Below are positions 33,435-42,001 of a stretch of 64,000 nucleotides of DNA, one piece after another. Position numbers and translations under genes: made by a program. Source of the stretch: a bacterium (GTDB taxonomy: Bacteria; Bacillota; Clostridia; Lachnospirales; Lachnospiraceae); contig JAQYCU010000004.1 in NCBI GenBank assembly GCA_028724545.1, forward strand, positions 1 through 64,000, written 5' to 3'. The notes beneath the pieces are model-generated. The model was not told where the DNA came from and made no database searches. It worked only from the letters and a program-made list of their open reading frames with translations. The number at the start of each line of letters is the position of its first letter. Position 1 is the first letter of the stretch.

Positions 33435-34253
33435 ATGGAAATACAGCTTTGGAGAGAATTGCTGGCACCCTATCAGCTGGCAGTAGACGAATTAGTTGTT
33501 AAATTTAATCACATAAAACAGGAATACTATGACGGAAGAATGTATTCGCCAATTGAAGAAGTGAGTGGAAGAGTGAAACGGGTATCCAGTATTCTGGAAA
33601 AGATGCAGCGAAAAGGTGTTGCATTTGAAGAATTGGAAGAAAAAATCGAGGATATTGCCGGGATTCGCCTGATATGCCAGTTTGTAGAAGATATTGATAC
33701 AGTAGTGGAGATTATCCGGAACCGTCAGGATTTGGAAGTGAAACTGGAAAAAGATTATATCAGCCAGAGCAAGCCGAGTGGTTACCGGAGTTACCATATT
33801 ATTGCATATTATACGGTGCATACCATCAATGGTCCTAAAAAACTGGAAGTGGAAATTCAGATTCGGACACTGGCAATGAACTTCTGGTCAACGATTGAAC
33901 ATTCTTTACAATATAAATATAAGGAGCATATGCCGGAAGAACTCCGTCTGCGCCTGCTTCGTGCAGCAGATGCCGTTGACGCATTGGATAATGAAATGGC
34001 ATCCGTGCGTGATGAAATTATGGACGCACAAAATTCCAACCGTCAGAAGGCAAATATTATTTCTGATATTTTAAGCAATATTGAGAATTTGTATTATGTT
34101 GCAAATGAGAGGGAAGTAGAAAAAATACAGAATGAATTTTTCAAAATATACCAGAAGGATGATATGGAAATTCTGATGCGTTTCAACAAGCAGTTAGATA
34201 TTATGGCAGAAACATATCGCGCGCAGAGTGTGCTAAACCGTAAAGGAATGTAG
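33435..34253 (+). CDS. Small alarmone synthetase (RelA/SpoT-domain GTP pyrophosphokinase, RelQ-like)
   Basis: The ATG at 33435, five bases after TTGGAGG, gives 272 aa. The synthetase domain carries I-E-D-I-A-G-I-R-L-I-C, K-P-S-G-Y-R-S-Y-H and V-E-I-Q-I-R-T-L-A-M-N-F-W-S-T-I-E-H, with no HD hydrolase or TGS/ACT domains. It makes (p)ppGpp from ATP and GTP/GDP, as RelP/RelQ do. A helical C-terminal tail (about 190-272) is the part used for tetramer formation in RelQ. Confidence 0.92.
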   Translation: MEIQLWRELLAPYQLAVDELVVKFNHIKQEYYDGRMYSPIEEVSGRVKRVSSILEKMQRKGVAFEELEEKIEDIAGIRLICQFVEDIDTVVEIIRNRQDLEVKLEKDYISQSKPSGYRSYHIIAYYTVHTINGPKKLEVEIQIRTLAMNFWSTIEHSLQYKYKEHMPEELRLRLLRAADAVDALDNEMASVRDEIMDAQNSNRQKANIISDILSNIENLYYVANEREVEKIQNEFFKIYQKDDMEILMRFNKQLDIMAETYRAQSVLNRKGM

Positions 34254-34365
34254 AAAAAATATAAAAAATACAGTAAAAGAGTAATAGAAAACGGGTAGTG
34301 ACACAAGAAACGCAGAAAAAACGCTGTGCGTCTGGTCAGAAAATGGTACAGGAGAGAATAAAAAT

Positions 34366-35892
34366 ATGTTGCCAAAGCGTTATTGCGAAAGTATGAAGGA
34401 ACTTCTGGGAGAAGAATATAGCGATTATATCGACAGTTTCTCACAAAGTTCCCATACGGCATTTCGCGTCAATACAGGAAAAATATCTTTAGAAGAATGG
34501 GAAGCTATCAATCCTTTTGAAACAGAAAAGGTTTTCTGGACGGAAAAAGGGTATTATTATGATGCAAAAAAGACAGTTCCGGCTAAGCATCCGTATTATT
34601 ATGCCGGACTTTATTATATTCAGGAAGCCAGTGCAATGATTCCGGCAAGCATTTTGCCAATAGAAGCCGGTGACAAAGTGCTGGATTTATGTGCGGCACC
34701 GGGAGGAAAAGCAACAGAACTTGGTGCAAAACTGGGACAGACAGGTGTGCTGATAGCAAATGATATCAGTGTTTCAAGAGCAGCTATTTTGGCGAAAAAT
34801 CTGCAATTTGCCGGTATAACGAATGCAATTGTAACAGCAGAAACACCACAGAGGCTGTGGGAGCATTTTGGACAGTTCTTCGATAAAATACTGATTGATG
34901 CTCCGTGCTCAGGAGAAGGAATGTTCCGGCGTGAACCACGTATGATAAAAGACTGGGAAGAAAAAGGACCGGAATATTATGCACCGATACAGAAAGAAAT
35001 TCTGCAAAATGCCTATGAAATGCTAAAGCCGGGAGGAATGATGGTATATTCTACCTGCACATTTTCACCAAAGGAAGATGAAGAAACCGTGCAATGGCTG
35101 TTGGATACCTATCCGGATATGCAGATTTGTGAAGTGCAGCAGAAAGAAGGTTTTTCACAGGGAAGACCAAATTGGATTGACAATGGTAGCGAAAGTTTGA
35201 AAAAATGTATTCGCATTTTTCCGCATCGTGCGAAAGGGGAAGGTCATTTTGCTGTTCTTATGCAAAAAAAGGATATGGCAAAAACAGATAGCAGAGAAGT
35301 TGTTGAAGCAGAGAAAAGCAGTGTAACAGACAGCAAGGAAGTTGTTAAAACAGAGAAAAGCAGTGTAACAGACAGTAAAATTAGTATTGAAACAGAAAAA
35401 AACAGCAAAAAGAAAAATGGCAAAAAAGGCAGAGGTGGTAAAAATGCAAAAAATGTCTGTGGTGGCAAGGGGCAGGAAGATGTAAAAAATATGTCTGAAG
35501 AAGTTCTGGCACATTTGCCATTAAAAGAGTGGGATGAATCACGCAAGATAACAGACGAAAAAGGAAAAATAATCTGGGAACCACCGGTGGCAGCTGACAG
35601 GGCATTGCGTACACTTTACCGGGGACTTCCGGTTTGTGAATATCGTCATAAGATAAGTATGGCACCTCAGATGGCACTTGCATTAACGAAAAAAGATTAT
35701 GCACAGGTGCTGGATTTGTCGGCAGCAGATGACAGGGTGATTCGTTATTTGAAAGGGGAAACAATACAGTCAGACGAACCTTTTAAGGGCAACGTCTTAA
35801 TTTGTGTTGACGGATATGGATTAGGATGGTGCCAGGGAAATGGACAGGGTATGTTAAAAAACAAGTATTATCCGGGATGGCGTTACCAATAG
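34366..35892 (+). CDS. RsmF/RsmB-type 16S rRNA m5C methyltransferase with repeat-bearing linker
   Basis: This 508-aa NOL1/NOP2/Sun-family enzyme has the SAM site C-A-A-P-G-G-K-A-T-E-L-G at about 108-119 and the two family cysteines in D-A-P-C-S-G-E-G-M-F and Y-S-T-C-T-F-S-P-K-E-D-E. The C-terminal part has the RsmF-like RNA-binding domain (about 395-508; L-Y-R-G-L-P-V-C-E-Y). Between them lies a hydrophilic linker (about 305-375) made of a 42-bp/14-aa tandem repeat: three units at 35287-35412, for example S-S-V-T-D-S-K-E-V-V-K-T-E-K, then a Lys/Gly-rich stretch. RsmF in E. coli modifies C1407 of 16S rRNA. The linker is probably not catalytic. Confidence 0.88.
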   Translation: MLPKRYCESMKELLGEEYSDYIDSFSQSSHTAFRVNTGKISLEEWEAINPFETEKVFWTEKGYYYDAKKTVPAKHPYYYAGLYYIQEASAMIPASILPIEAGDKVLDLCAAPGGKATELGAKLGQTGVLIANDISVSRAAILAKNLQFAGITNAIVTAETPQRLWEHFGQFFDKILIDAPCSGEGMFRREPRMIKDWEEKGPEYYAPIQKEILQNAYEMLKPGGMMVYSTCTFSPKEDEETVQWLLDTYPDMQICEVQQKEGFSQGRPNWIDNGSESLKKCIRIFPHRAKGEGHFAVLMQKKDMAKTDSREVVEAEKSSVTDSKEVVKTEKSSVTDSKISIETEKNSKKKNGKKGRGGKNAKNVCGGKGQEDVKNMSEEVLAHLPLKEWDESRKITDEKGKIIWEPPVAADRALRTLYRGLPVCEYRHKISMAPQMALALTKKDYAQVLDLSAADDRVIRYLKGETIQSDEPFKGNVLICVDGYGLGWCQGNGQGMLKNKYYPGWRYQ

Positions 35893-35971
35893 ACAAAAAA
35901 AAACAGCCAGATACAGCAAAGACATCCCATGGCAGTGAAAACAAAATCGCAGAGGAAGAGAGGAAAAAAGT

Positions 35972-36535
35972 ATGAAAGCAAAACGTGGAGAGTTTGGTTA
36001 TATTAAAAGAAAAAAGAAATCAGCATTACTGACAACACTTCTTATGGTATTATTAGGAATTATAGTATTTGTAACAGGACTTTTGCTGAACAAAATGTCA
36101 AACCGGAATATTTTTACTGTAATAGCAGTATTGTTTGTATTACCGGGAGCAAAGTCATTAGTTGCCTATATCGTGACATTCCCATACCAGTCTGTTTCAA
36201 AAGAGCGTTATGACAGAGTGCGCGAAGTATTGCCGGAACAGACAGAATTGTATGCTGATATGGTTATTACATCAGCTGAAAAAGTGATGCATCTGGATTT
36301 TGCCGTTGTAGGAAACGGACAGGTGATAGGCCTTCTTGGAAATGGCAAACAGGAAATTTCCTATGTGCGCAAATATCTGACAGATGGTGTCCACAATTGG
36401 GGACCGGATTACAAAGTAAAAATCGTAGACAGCGAAAAGACATTTTTAAATGAAGTAAAGAATATCACACCACAGGAAGTAGATGAAAAAGAAGAAGAAC
36501 AGGTAAAATCCTATCTGCTTGCCCTGATTGTCTGA
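35972..36535 (+). CDS. Hypothetical membrane protein, two N-terminal helices
   Basis: This 187-aa protein has a basic start (G-Y-I-K-R-K-K-K), two hydrophobic helices (about 18-40 and 48-68) and a cytosolic domain (about 75-187) with the strand-helix pattern H-L-D-F-A-V-V-G-N-G-Q-V-I-G-L-L-G-N-G. It may be a small alpha/beta nuclease-like or substrate-binding fold; I do not recognise the family. It lies in a run of RNA- and DNA-modifying genes (rsmF-like, rluA-like, recU) on the same strand with short gaps. Confidence 0.6.
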   Translation: MKAKRGEFGYIKRKKKSALLTTLLMVLLGIIVFVTGLLLNKMSNRNIFTVIAVLFVLPGAKSLVAYIVTFPYQSVSKERYDRVREVLPEQTELYADMVITSAEKVMHLDFAVVGNGQVIGLLGNGKQEISYVRKYLTDGVHNWGPDYKVKIVDSEKTFLNEVKNITPQEVDEKEEEQVKSYLLALIV

Positions 36536-36602
36536 GAAGAACAGGATGAAGACGCACTTTATGCTATAGGGCGATGCTATAAAACAAAAACAGGAGAACA
36601 GA

Positions 36603-37691
36603 ATGCAGGTTATTAGAGTCACAAAACAGGAAGAGGGACAGAGGTTAGACCGTTATCTGGGAAAATATCTCAGTCAGGCACCGATGAGTTTTTTCTATAA
36701 AATGCTGCGCAAGAAAAATATTACGCTGAATGGGAAAAAGGCAGCAGGAAAAGAAAAACTTCAGGAAGGAGATGAGATTACATTCTTCTTATCTGATGAT
36801 ACCATTCAGAAATTCCGTGGAGTCGAAAATATAGGACAAAGGGCAGATAACAGGACTGCATCATCGGGTCAGCCCACTGTGAAAAAGCAAAAGGACACAT
36901 CACCAGAAAGAAAGAAACAAAAAGATACCGTAACGTCAGGACAGCAGATTACATTGGATGTTGTTTATGAAGATGAAGAAATCCTGGTGATTAATAAACC
37001 GGTTGGTATGTTGTCGCAAAAAGCAGGCAAAGAGGACATTTCTCTGGTAGAATATGTAACGGATTATCTGATGACGCGCGAAGAGCAAAATAATACAACA
37101 TTTCGCCCCGGTATCTGCAATCGTCTGGACAGGAACACGACAGGCCTGATAGTAGCAGGAAAAACGATAAAGAGTTTGCAATATATGAACCGTCTTTTTC
37201 GGGAACGGGCACTTCAGAAGTATTATCTTTGTCTGGTAAAGGGCAGGGTTGCAGGGAGTGCTTATATTGACGGTTATCTCAAAAAAGATGAAAAACATAA
37301 CAGAGTGACCGTTACCCGTCAGAAACAGCCGGGAGCCGTGCGAATTGTTACGGCATACGAACCACTTTCCGTTGCCGGCTGGAAAGGTGAAGAGTATACT
37401 TTGCTAAAAGTGCATCTGATTACTGGAAAATCGCATCAGATTCGTGCCCATTTAAAGAGCATTGGGCATCCGATAGTTGGTGATACCAAATATGGTGAGA
37501 AAAGTTTATACCATTTGTTTAAAAAAGAGTTTGGTGTACGTTACCAGTTACTGCATGCGTGGAAATTGTGTCTGGATGCTGCAGATTATCTTCCGGAAAA
37601 GTATCATGGAAAGGTATTTACGGCTCCGTTGCCGGAATGTTTTTACCGTGTCATTCAGGAATTGGGTTTAACAACAGAGGAAGAAAAATAG
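36603..37691 (+). CDS. RluA-family pseudouridine synthase with S4 domain
   Basis: This 362-aa enzyme has an N-terminal S4 RNA-binding domain (Q-R-L-D-R-Y-L-G-K-Y-L; I-T-L-N-G-K-K) and a pseudouridine synthase domain. Its catalytic segment reads C-N-R-L-D-R-N-T-T-G-L-I-V: the usual H-R-L-D is N-R-L-D with the catalytic Asp kept. I-T-G-K-S-H-Q-I-R-A-H and G-D-T-K-Y-G follow. A polar insert of about 40 residues (about 80-120, K/Q/T/D-rich) lies between the domains. It isomerises uridines in 23S rRNA (RluC/RluD group); the exact position is unknown. Confidence 0.92.
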   Translation: MQVIRVTKQEEGQRLDRYLGKYLSQAPMSFFYKMLRKKNITLNGKKAAGKEKLQEGDEITFFLSDDTIQKFRGVENIGQRADNRTASSGQPTVKKQKDTSPERKKQKDTVTSGQQITLDVVYEDEEILVINKPVGMLSQKAGKEDISLVEYVTDYLMTREEQNNTTFRPGICNRLDRNTTGLIVAGKTIKSLQYMNRLFRERALQKYYLCLVKGRVAGSAYIDGYLKKDEKHNRVTVTRQKQPGAVRIVTAYEPLSVAGWKGEEYTLLKVHLITGKSHQIRAHLKSIGHPIVGDTKYGEKSLYHLFKKEFGVRYQLLHAWKLCLDAADYLPEKYHGKVFTAPLPECFYRVIQELGLTTEEEK

Positions 37692-37710
37692 GATAAGAGG
37701 GAGTGAGAAA

Positions 37711-38247
37711 ATGCCGTCATGGAACTCACGGGGCCTTCGTGGTTCCGTATTGGAAGAAATGCTAAATGTGACAAATGAAAAATACCGTCAGGAGAAACTG
37801 GCACTGGTGCAGAAAATTCCAACGCCAATTACACCGATGGAAATAGACAGAGAGAAGCATCACATAACATTGGCATATTTTGAACAGAAAAGTACAGTAG
37901 ATTACATAGGAAATGTACAGGGAGTTCCCGTCTGCTTTGATGCAAAGGAATGTGCGACAGATACTTTTCCGTTACAGAACATTCACGAACATCAGATGAA
38001 ATTTATGTCTGAGTTTGAGCAGCAGCAGGGAATCGCTTTTTTGATTATTTATTTTTCAAGTGCAGATGAATATTATTATGTGCCATACAAAGATGTGTCC
38101 TTTTTTTGGGACAGGGCCGAAAAGGGTGGCAGAAAGAGTTTTCGTCGGGAAGAACTGGATATGTCTTATCGGATTCGCTTTAGCAACCAGACATACATTC
38201 ACTATTTGGAAATGCTTTCAAAAGATTTACAGAGCAGAGAGGAGTAA
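37711..38247 (+). CDS. recU: Holliday junction resolvase RecU
   Basis: This 178-aa protein has the RecU nuclease core: S-T-V-D-Y-I-G-N-V-Q-G-V-P-V-C-F-D-A-K-E-C (split Asp, Asp and Glu-x-Lys-type ligands), then H-E-H-Q-M and A-F-L-I-I-Y-F. RecU cuts four-way junctions in Firmicutes in place of RuvC. GAGGGAGTGAG precedes the ATG. It starts 19 bases after the pseudouridine synthase and 9 bases before the next gene. Confidence 0.92.
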   Translation: MPSWNSRGLRGSVLEEMLNVTNEKYRQEKLALVQKIPTPITPMEIDREKHHITLAYFEQKSTVDYIGNVQGVPVCFDAKECATDTFPLQNIHEHQMKFMSEFEQQQGIAFLIIYFSSADEYYYVPYKDVSFFWDRAEKGGRKSFRREELDMSYRIRFSNQTYIHYLEMLSKDLQSREE

Positions 38248-38256
38248 AGAGAAAAA

Positions 38257-39192
38257 ATGATTTTAGGTGTTCCAATAGATTATGTTTTAATGGATTTTTT
38301 CTTATTTAGTTTCGCCGGCTGGATTTATGAATCGGCATTTGTATCCATCCGAAACCGTAAATTAGTCAACAGAGGATTTTTCGTAGGTCCGGTCATTCCA
38401 TTATATGGATTTGGCGCAGTCAGTGTCTATCTTTTACTGCGTCCGTTTGCAGACATACCGAGTCTTCTGTATGTTATGGGAATGATTGTGGCAACAATAT
38501 TAGAATATGTCACTTCACTTGCGCTGGAAAAAATATTTCATACGAGATGGTGGGATTACTCTGATGAGCAATATAATTTTCAAGGAAGAATTGCTTTGAT
38601 TCCGTCGATGTTCTGGGGAATTTTGTCCCTGTTTATGTTTGATTTTCTGCAACCGGCAGCAGACTTTGTTATTCAGGCGATTCCAGAGAAAGCAGGTCAT
38701 ATTGGTCTGATGATTGCACTGGTTCTTTTTGGAATGGATGCCGGTTACAGTATTATTGCAGCAACGAACTTCCGGAAACAGCTGGAAAATCTTTATGAAT
38801 TTAAAAAAGAACTGGAAAATCTGTTCGCAGATATCCGTCAGTTATCCCTGAGCGATTTGCTGTCTGTCAATGTGAAAGGAAAGTCAGGACGTTCGATTTT
38901 AAATGCTTATAATGAAATGAAGGAATCATTCTATGAGAAGTTAAGCAGCTGGCGTCAGGAGATGGAAGCGAAGGGAAGCAATTCATCATGGCAGACGACA
39001 GAGGAACGCTTAAAATCCTATTGGGAAAACAGAAGCAGGATTTTAAAGAAAAATCCACTTTTTGGCAATCAGCGTCTGTTTGATGCATTCCCGACAATGA
39101 AACTGACTTCCAAAAAACATTCTGCCGTAGATATTAAAGAGTTATTGCTCAATGGCAAGCAAAGTGCAAAGAATAGTAAAAAGGACAAATAA
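38257..39192 (+). CDS. PF06541-type putative ABC-transporter permease-like membrane protein
   Basis: This 311-aa protein has five to six hydrophobic helices in residues 8-180. It carries the family sequences S-F-A-G-W-I-Y-E-S, N-R-G-F-F-V-G-P-V-I-P-L-Y-G-F-G, L-E-Y-V-T-S and R-W-W-D-Y-S-D. The C-terminal 120 residues are helical and charged. Although the family carries an ABC-transporter name, no ATPase is adjacent and the function is unproven. A terminator follows at once. Confidence 0.8.
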   Translation: MILGVPIDYVLMDFFLFSFAGWIYESAFVSIRNRKLVNRGFFVGPVIPLYGFGAVSVYLLLRPFADIPSLLYVMGMIVATILEYVTSLALEKIFHTRWWDYSDEQYNFQGRIALIPSMFWGILSLFMFDFLQPAADFVIQAIPEKAGHIGLMIALVLFGMDAGYSIIAATNFRKQLENLYEFKKELENLFADIRQLSLSDLLSVNVKGKSGRSILNAYNEMKESFYEKLSSWRQEMEAKGSNSSWQTTEERLKSYWENRSRILKKNPLFGNQRLFDAFPTMKLTSKKHSAVDIKELLLNGKQSAKNSKKDK

Positions 39193-39209
39193 AAAAGTTC
39201 ACAATATTT

Positions 39210-39256
39210 AGTACCATATCTTGAAAATAAATACAAGATATGGTACTATTGTTTTT
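39210..39256 (+). terminator. Intrinsic terminator after the PF06541 gene
   Basis: AGTACCATATCTTG pairs perfectly with CAAGATATGGTACT around about 10 nt and is followed by a T-rich tract. It ends the long plus-strand run that begins upstream of rsmF. Confidence 0.92.
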
Positions 39257-39306
39257 GCACAGACAAAAACGGAGTCTTTCTGTAACAGAGAAATCATTTC
39301 TCTGCC

Positions 39307-39386
39307 AGAAAAGCAGACTATTTGCAACAGGCAGTTTCTTTGTCGGAAAAGCAGACTATTTGCAACAGACAAGCAGTTTCTTTATT
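39307..39386 (+). repeat. Two-copy direct repeat in the nrdD leader
   Basis: The 23-mer GAAAAGCAGACTATTTGCAA plus CAG occurs at 39308-39330 and 39346-39368, each followed by GCAGTTTCTTT after 0 or 4 bases. The units are 38 and 42 bp. They lie 45-125 bases before the nrdD start and could be operator-like or simple duplications. No classical NrdR box is visible to me. Confidence 0.7.
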
Positions 39387-39432
39387 AGAAAAACAGAAAA
39401 ACTCCATCACAATAAAAGAAAGCTGGTATGGT

Positions 39433-41595
39433 ATGAAAATTATTAAACGAAGTGGTTCTGAAGTGAATTTTGACGAAAACAAAATTTCAGCAGCAATTAC
39501 AAAGGCAAATTACGAGGTGCCGGTCAAGGAGCGTCTGTCAAAAGAGCAGATTGCTGATATTACGGCATCCGTTGTCAATATTTGTCTGGACATCAACCGT
39601 TCCCTGAGCGTGGAAGAAATCCAGGATTTGGTTGAGGAACAGATTATGGATAAGCGTGCGTTCAGCGTAGCCAGAAAATATATTACCTATCGCTATAACC
39701 GTGCGCTTGTGCGTAAATCCAACTCTACAGACAAGCAGATTCTGAGTCTTCTGGAATGTAATAATGAGGAAGTAAAGCAGGAAAATTCTAACAAAAATCC
39801 TACGGTAAACAGTGTACAGCGTGATTATATGGCAGGTGAGGTCAGCAAAGATATCACAAAGCGTTTCCTTTTGCCTAGCGAAGTAATCAGGGCACATGAG
39901 CAGGGAATTATTCATTTTCACGATTCCGATTATTTTGCCCAGCATATGCATAACTGCTGTCTGGTCAATCTGGAAGATATGTTGCAGAATGGTACGGTTA
40001 TCAGTGAAACTATGATTGAGCCGCCAAAGAGTTTTTCAACGGCTTGTAATATCGCAACACAAAGCATCGCACAGATTGCAAGTTCGCAGTATGGAGGACA
40101 GAGCATTACCCTGACACATCTGGCACCGTTTGTTGATGTCAGCCGTCAGAAATATCGTAAACAGGTAGAGGAAGAGTTTAAGGATGCCGGAATGGAATAC
40201 ACCAGTGAGCAGGTTGATAAAGTTGCCGAACTTCGTGTGAGGGACGAAATTAAACGTGGTGTGCAGATGATTCAGTATCAGGTTATTACTCTGATGACCA
40301 CCAACGGGCAGGCACCATTTGTCAGTGTATTTATGTATCTGAATGAAGCACCGGAGGGAAGACTGCGGGATGACCTGGCATTGATTATGGAGGAAGTGCT
40401 GCGCCAGAGAATACAGGGCGTCAAAAATGAAAAGGGTGTTTATATTACACCGGCATTTCCAAAACTTCTCTATGTGCTGGAAGAAAATAATATTCACGAA
40501 GACAGCAAATACTGGTATCTGACAGAACTTGCAGCAAAATGTACAGCGAAGAGAATGGTACCGGATTATATTTCCGAAAAAATTATGAAAGAGTTAAAGC
40601 AGGGAAACTGCTATCCGTGTATGGGATGCCGTTCCTTCTTAACAGTATACAATGACGAAAATGACCGTCCAAAGTTCTACGGCAGATTTAATCAGGGCGT
40701 TGTAACACTGAATCTGGTAGATGTAGCATGTTCTTCAGATGGAGATGAAGAGGTTTTCTGGAAGATTCTGGATAAGCGTTTGGAACTTTGCAAGGAAGCA
40801 TTAATGTGCCGTCATAACCGTCTGAAAGGAACACCGTCTGATGTAGCACCGATTTTGTGGCAGCACGGTGCACTGGCACGTCTGAAGAAAGGAGAAACAA
40901 TTGACAAACTCCTTTATGGTGGATATTCTACGATTTCACTCGGCTATGCCGGACTTTGTGAATGTACACGTTATATGACGGGCAAATCGCATACTAATCC
41001 GGAGGCAACACCGTTTGCATTGAAAGTGATGCAGCGCCTGAATGATGCCTGCAACAGATGGAGAGAAGAGGAAAATATCGACTTTAGTCTGTATGGAACG
41101 CCTCTGGAATCCACGACTTACAAATTTGCAAAATGTCTGCAAAAACGTTTTGGCATTATAGAAGGCGTGACGGATAAAAATTATATTACGAACAGTTATC
41201 ATGTGCACGTAACGGAAGAAATCAATGCATTTGACAAGTTGAAATTCGAGGCACAGTTCCAAAATCTATCGCCGGGTGGTGCTGTCAGCTATGTAGAAGT
41301 GCCAAATATGGAAAATAATATAGATGCCGTTCTGGAAGTCATCAAATTTATTTATGACAATATTATGTATGCAGAATTAAATACAAAAAGTGATTATTGT
41401 CAGGTCTGCAGTTACAGTGGACAGATTCAGATTGAAACAGATGAGGATGGAAAATTAATCTGGAAGTGCCCGAACTGTGGCAATACAGACCAGAATAAGA
41501 TGAATGTGGCAAGAAGAACCTGTGGTTATATTGGTACACAGTTCTGGAATCAGGGAAGAACGCAGGAAATCAAAGAAAGAGTTCTACATTTGTAG
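39433..41595 (+). CDS. nrdD: Anaerobic (class III) ribonucleoside-triphosphate reductase
   Basis: The start at 39433 gives 720 aa beginning M-K-I-I-K-R-S-G-S-E-V, the first strand of the ATP-cone (residues 1-90); the ribosome site is weak. The catalytic barrel has conserved cysteines (for example C-Y-P-C-M-G-C-R-S-F), a C-terminal zinc site C-Q-V-C and C-P-N-C, and the glycyl-radical loop R-T-C-G-Y-I-G-T-Q-F-W-N-Q-G-R-T-Q-E-I. It makes deoxynucleotides without oxygen. The activase gene nrdG, usually adjacent, is missing here: the next gene is leuA with its own T-box. Confidence 0.96.
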   Translation: MKIIKRSGSEVNFDENKISAAITKANYEVPVKERLSKEQIADITASVVNICLDINRSLSVEEIQDLVEEQIMDKRAFSVARKYITYRYNRALVRKSNSTDKQILSLLECNNEEVKQENSNKNPTVNSVQRDYMAGEVSKDITKRFLLPSEVIRAHEQGIIHFHDSDYFAQHMHNCCLVNLEDMLQNGTVISETMIEPPKSFSTACNIATQSIAQIASSQYGGQSITLTHLAPFVDVSRQKYRKQVEEEFKDAGMEYTSEQVDKVAELRVRDEIKRGVQMIQYQVITLMTTNGQAPFVSVFMYLNEAPEGRLRDDLALIMEEVLRQRIQGVKNEKGVYITPAFPKLLYVLEENNIHEDSKYWYLTELAAKCTAKRMVPDYISEKIMKELKQGNCYPCMGCRSFLTVYNDENDRPKFYGRFNQGVVTLNLVDVACSSDGDEEVFWKILDKRLELCKEALMCRHNRLKGTPSDVAPILWQHGALARLKKGETIDKLLYGGYSTISLGYAGLCECTRYMTGKSHTNPEATPFALKVMQRLNDACNRWREEENIDFSLYGTPLESTTYKFAKCLQKRFGIIEGVTDKNYITNSYHVHVTEEINAFDKLKFEAQFQNLSPGGAVSYVEVPNMENNIDAVLEVIKFIYDNIMYAELNTKSDYCQVCSYSGQIQIETDEDGKLIWKCPNCGNTDQNKMNVARRTCGYIGTQFWNQGRTQEIKERVLHL

Positions 41596-41630
41596 AATAT
41601 TAGGATTTCAGGGGAAATTCAAAAAAGGTC

Positions 41631-41659
41631 TTTTCAAATGAGATAAAATGTGTTATAGT
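41631..41659 (+). promoter_or_regulatory. Probable promoter of the leuA T-box leader
   Basis: TTTTCA (41631-41636), 17 bases and TATAGT (41654-41659) precede the T-box leader by about 15 bases. The -35 is weak, the -10 good. Confidence 0.5.
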
Positions 41660-41673
41660 CTGTTTTAGAAAAA

Positions 41674-41934
41674 CGAAGAAGAGGAATAGTAGTTGCAGCG
41701 TGGAACACAGAAAGCTGTTGGTTGATGCGAAACAGCAGAAGCAAAGCAATGAACTCGCCTTGGAGTTGCCGGTTGAAAGAAAGAGTAGACTTGGACGGAG
41801 TCCCACCGTTATTCGGGAAGGGTATTGATAGGAATTGATGTACCTGTGAGAGCATGATGATTCATGAATTAGAGTGGTACCGCGTAAGAATATATTACGT
41901 CTCTATAGTTATCTATAGGGACGTTTTCTTTTTC
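41674..41934 (+). promoter_or_regulatory. T-box riboswitch controlling leuA (probably leucine tRNA)
   Basis: The leader starts with the purine-rich GAAGAAGAGGAATAGTA and has the stem I distal sequence AGAAAGCTGTTGGTTGATGC. It ends in the T-box itself, AGAGTGGTACCGCG (41871-41884), whose TGGTACC binds the free NCCA end of uncharged tRNA. The terminator ACGTCTCTATAG/CTATAGGGACGT with a T-rich tail is at 41897-41934. A CTC (Leu) triplet at 41754-41756 in GAACTCGCC is the best candidate specifier and fits the downstream gene. Uncharged tRNA-Leu would favour the antiterminator and switch leuA on. Confidence 0.92.
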
Positions 41935-42001
41935 GGATAGACGCAAGTTGTTCTCAAGGGCATGAAAAGTAAGAAAGAGTTTGAAGAATGGAGGTTACAT
42001 A

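Noticed and set aside
39240-39446. 68-codon plus-strand frame and N-terminal extension of nrdD through the leader repeats
   Set aside because: They are translations of the direct repeats. NrdD proteins begin with M-K-I-I-K-R, which starts at 39433.
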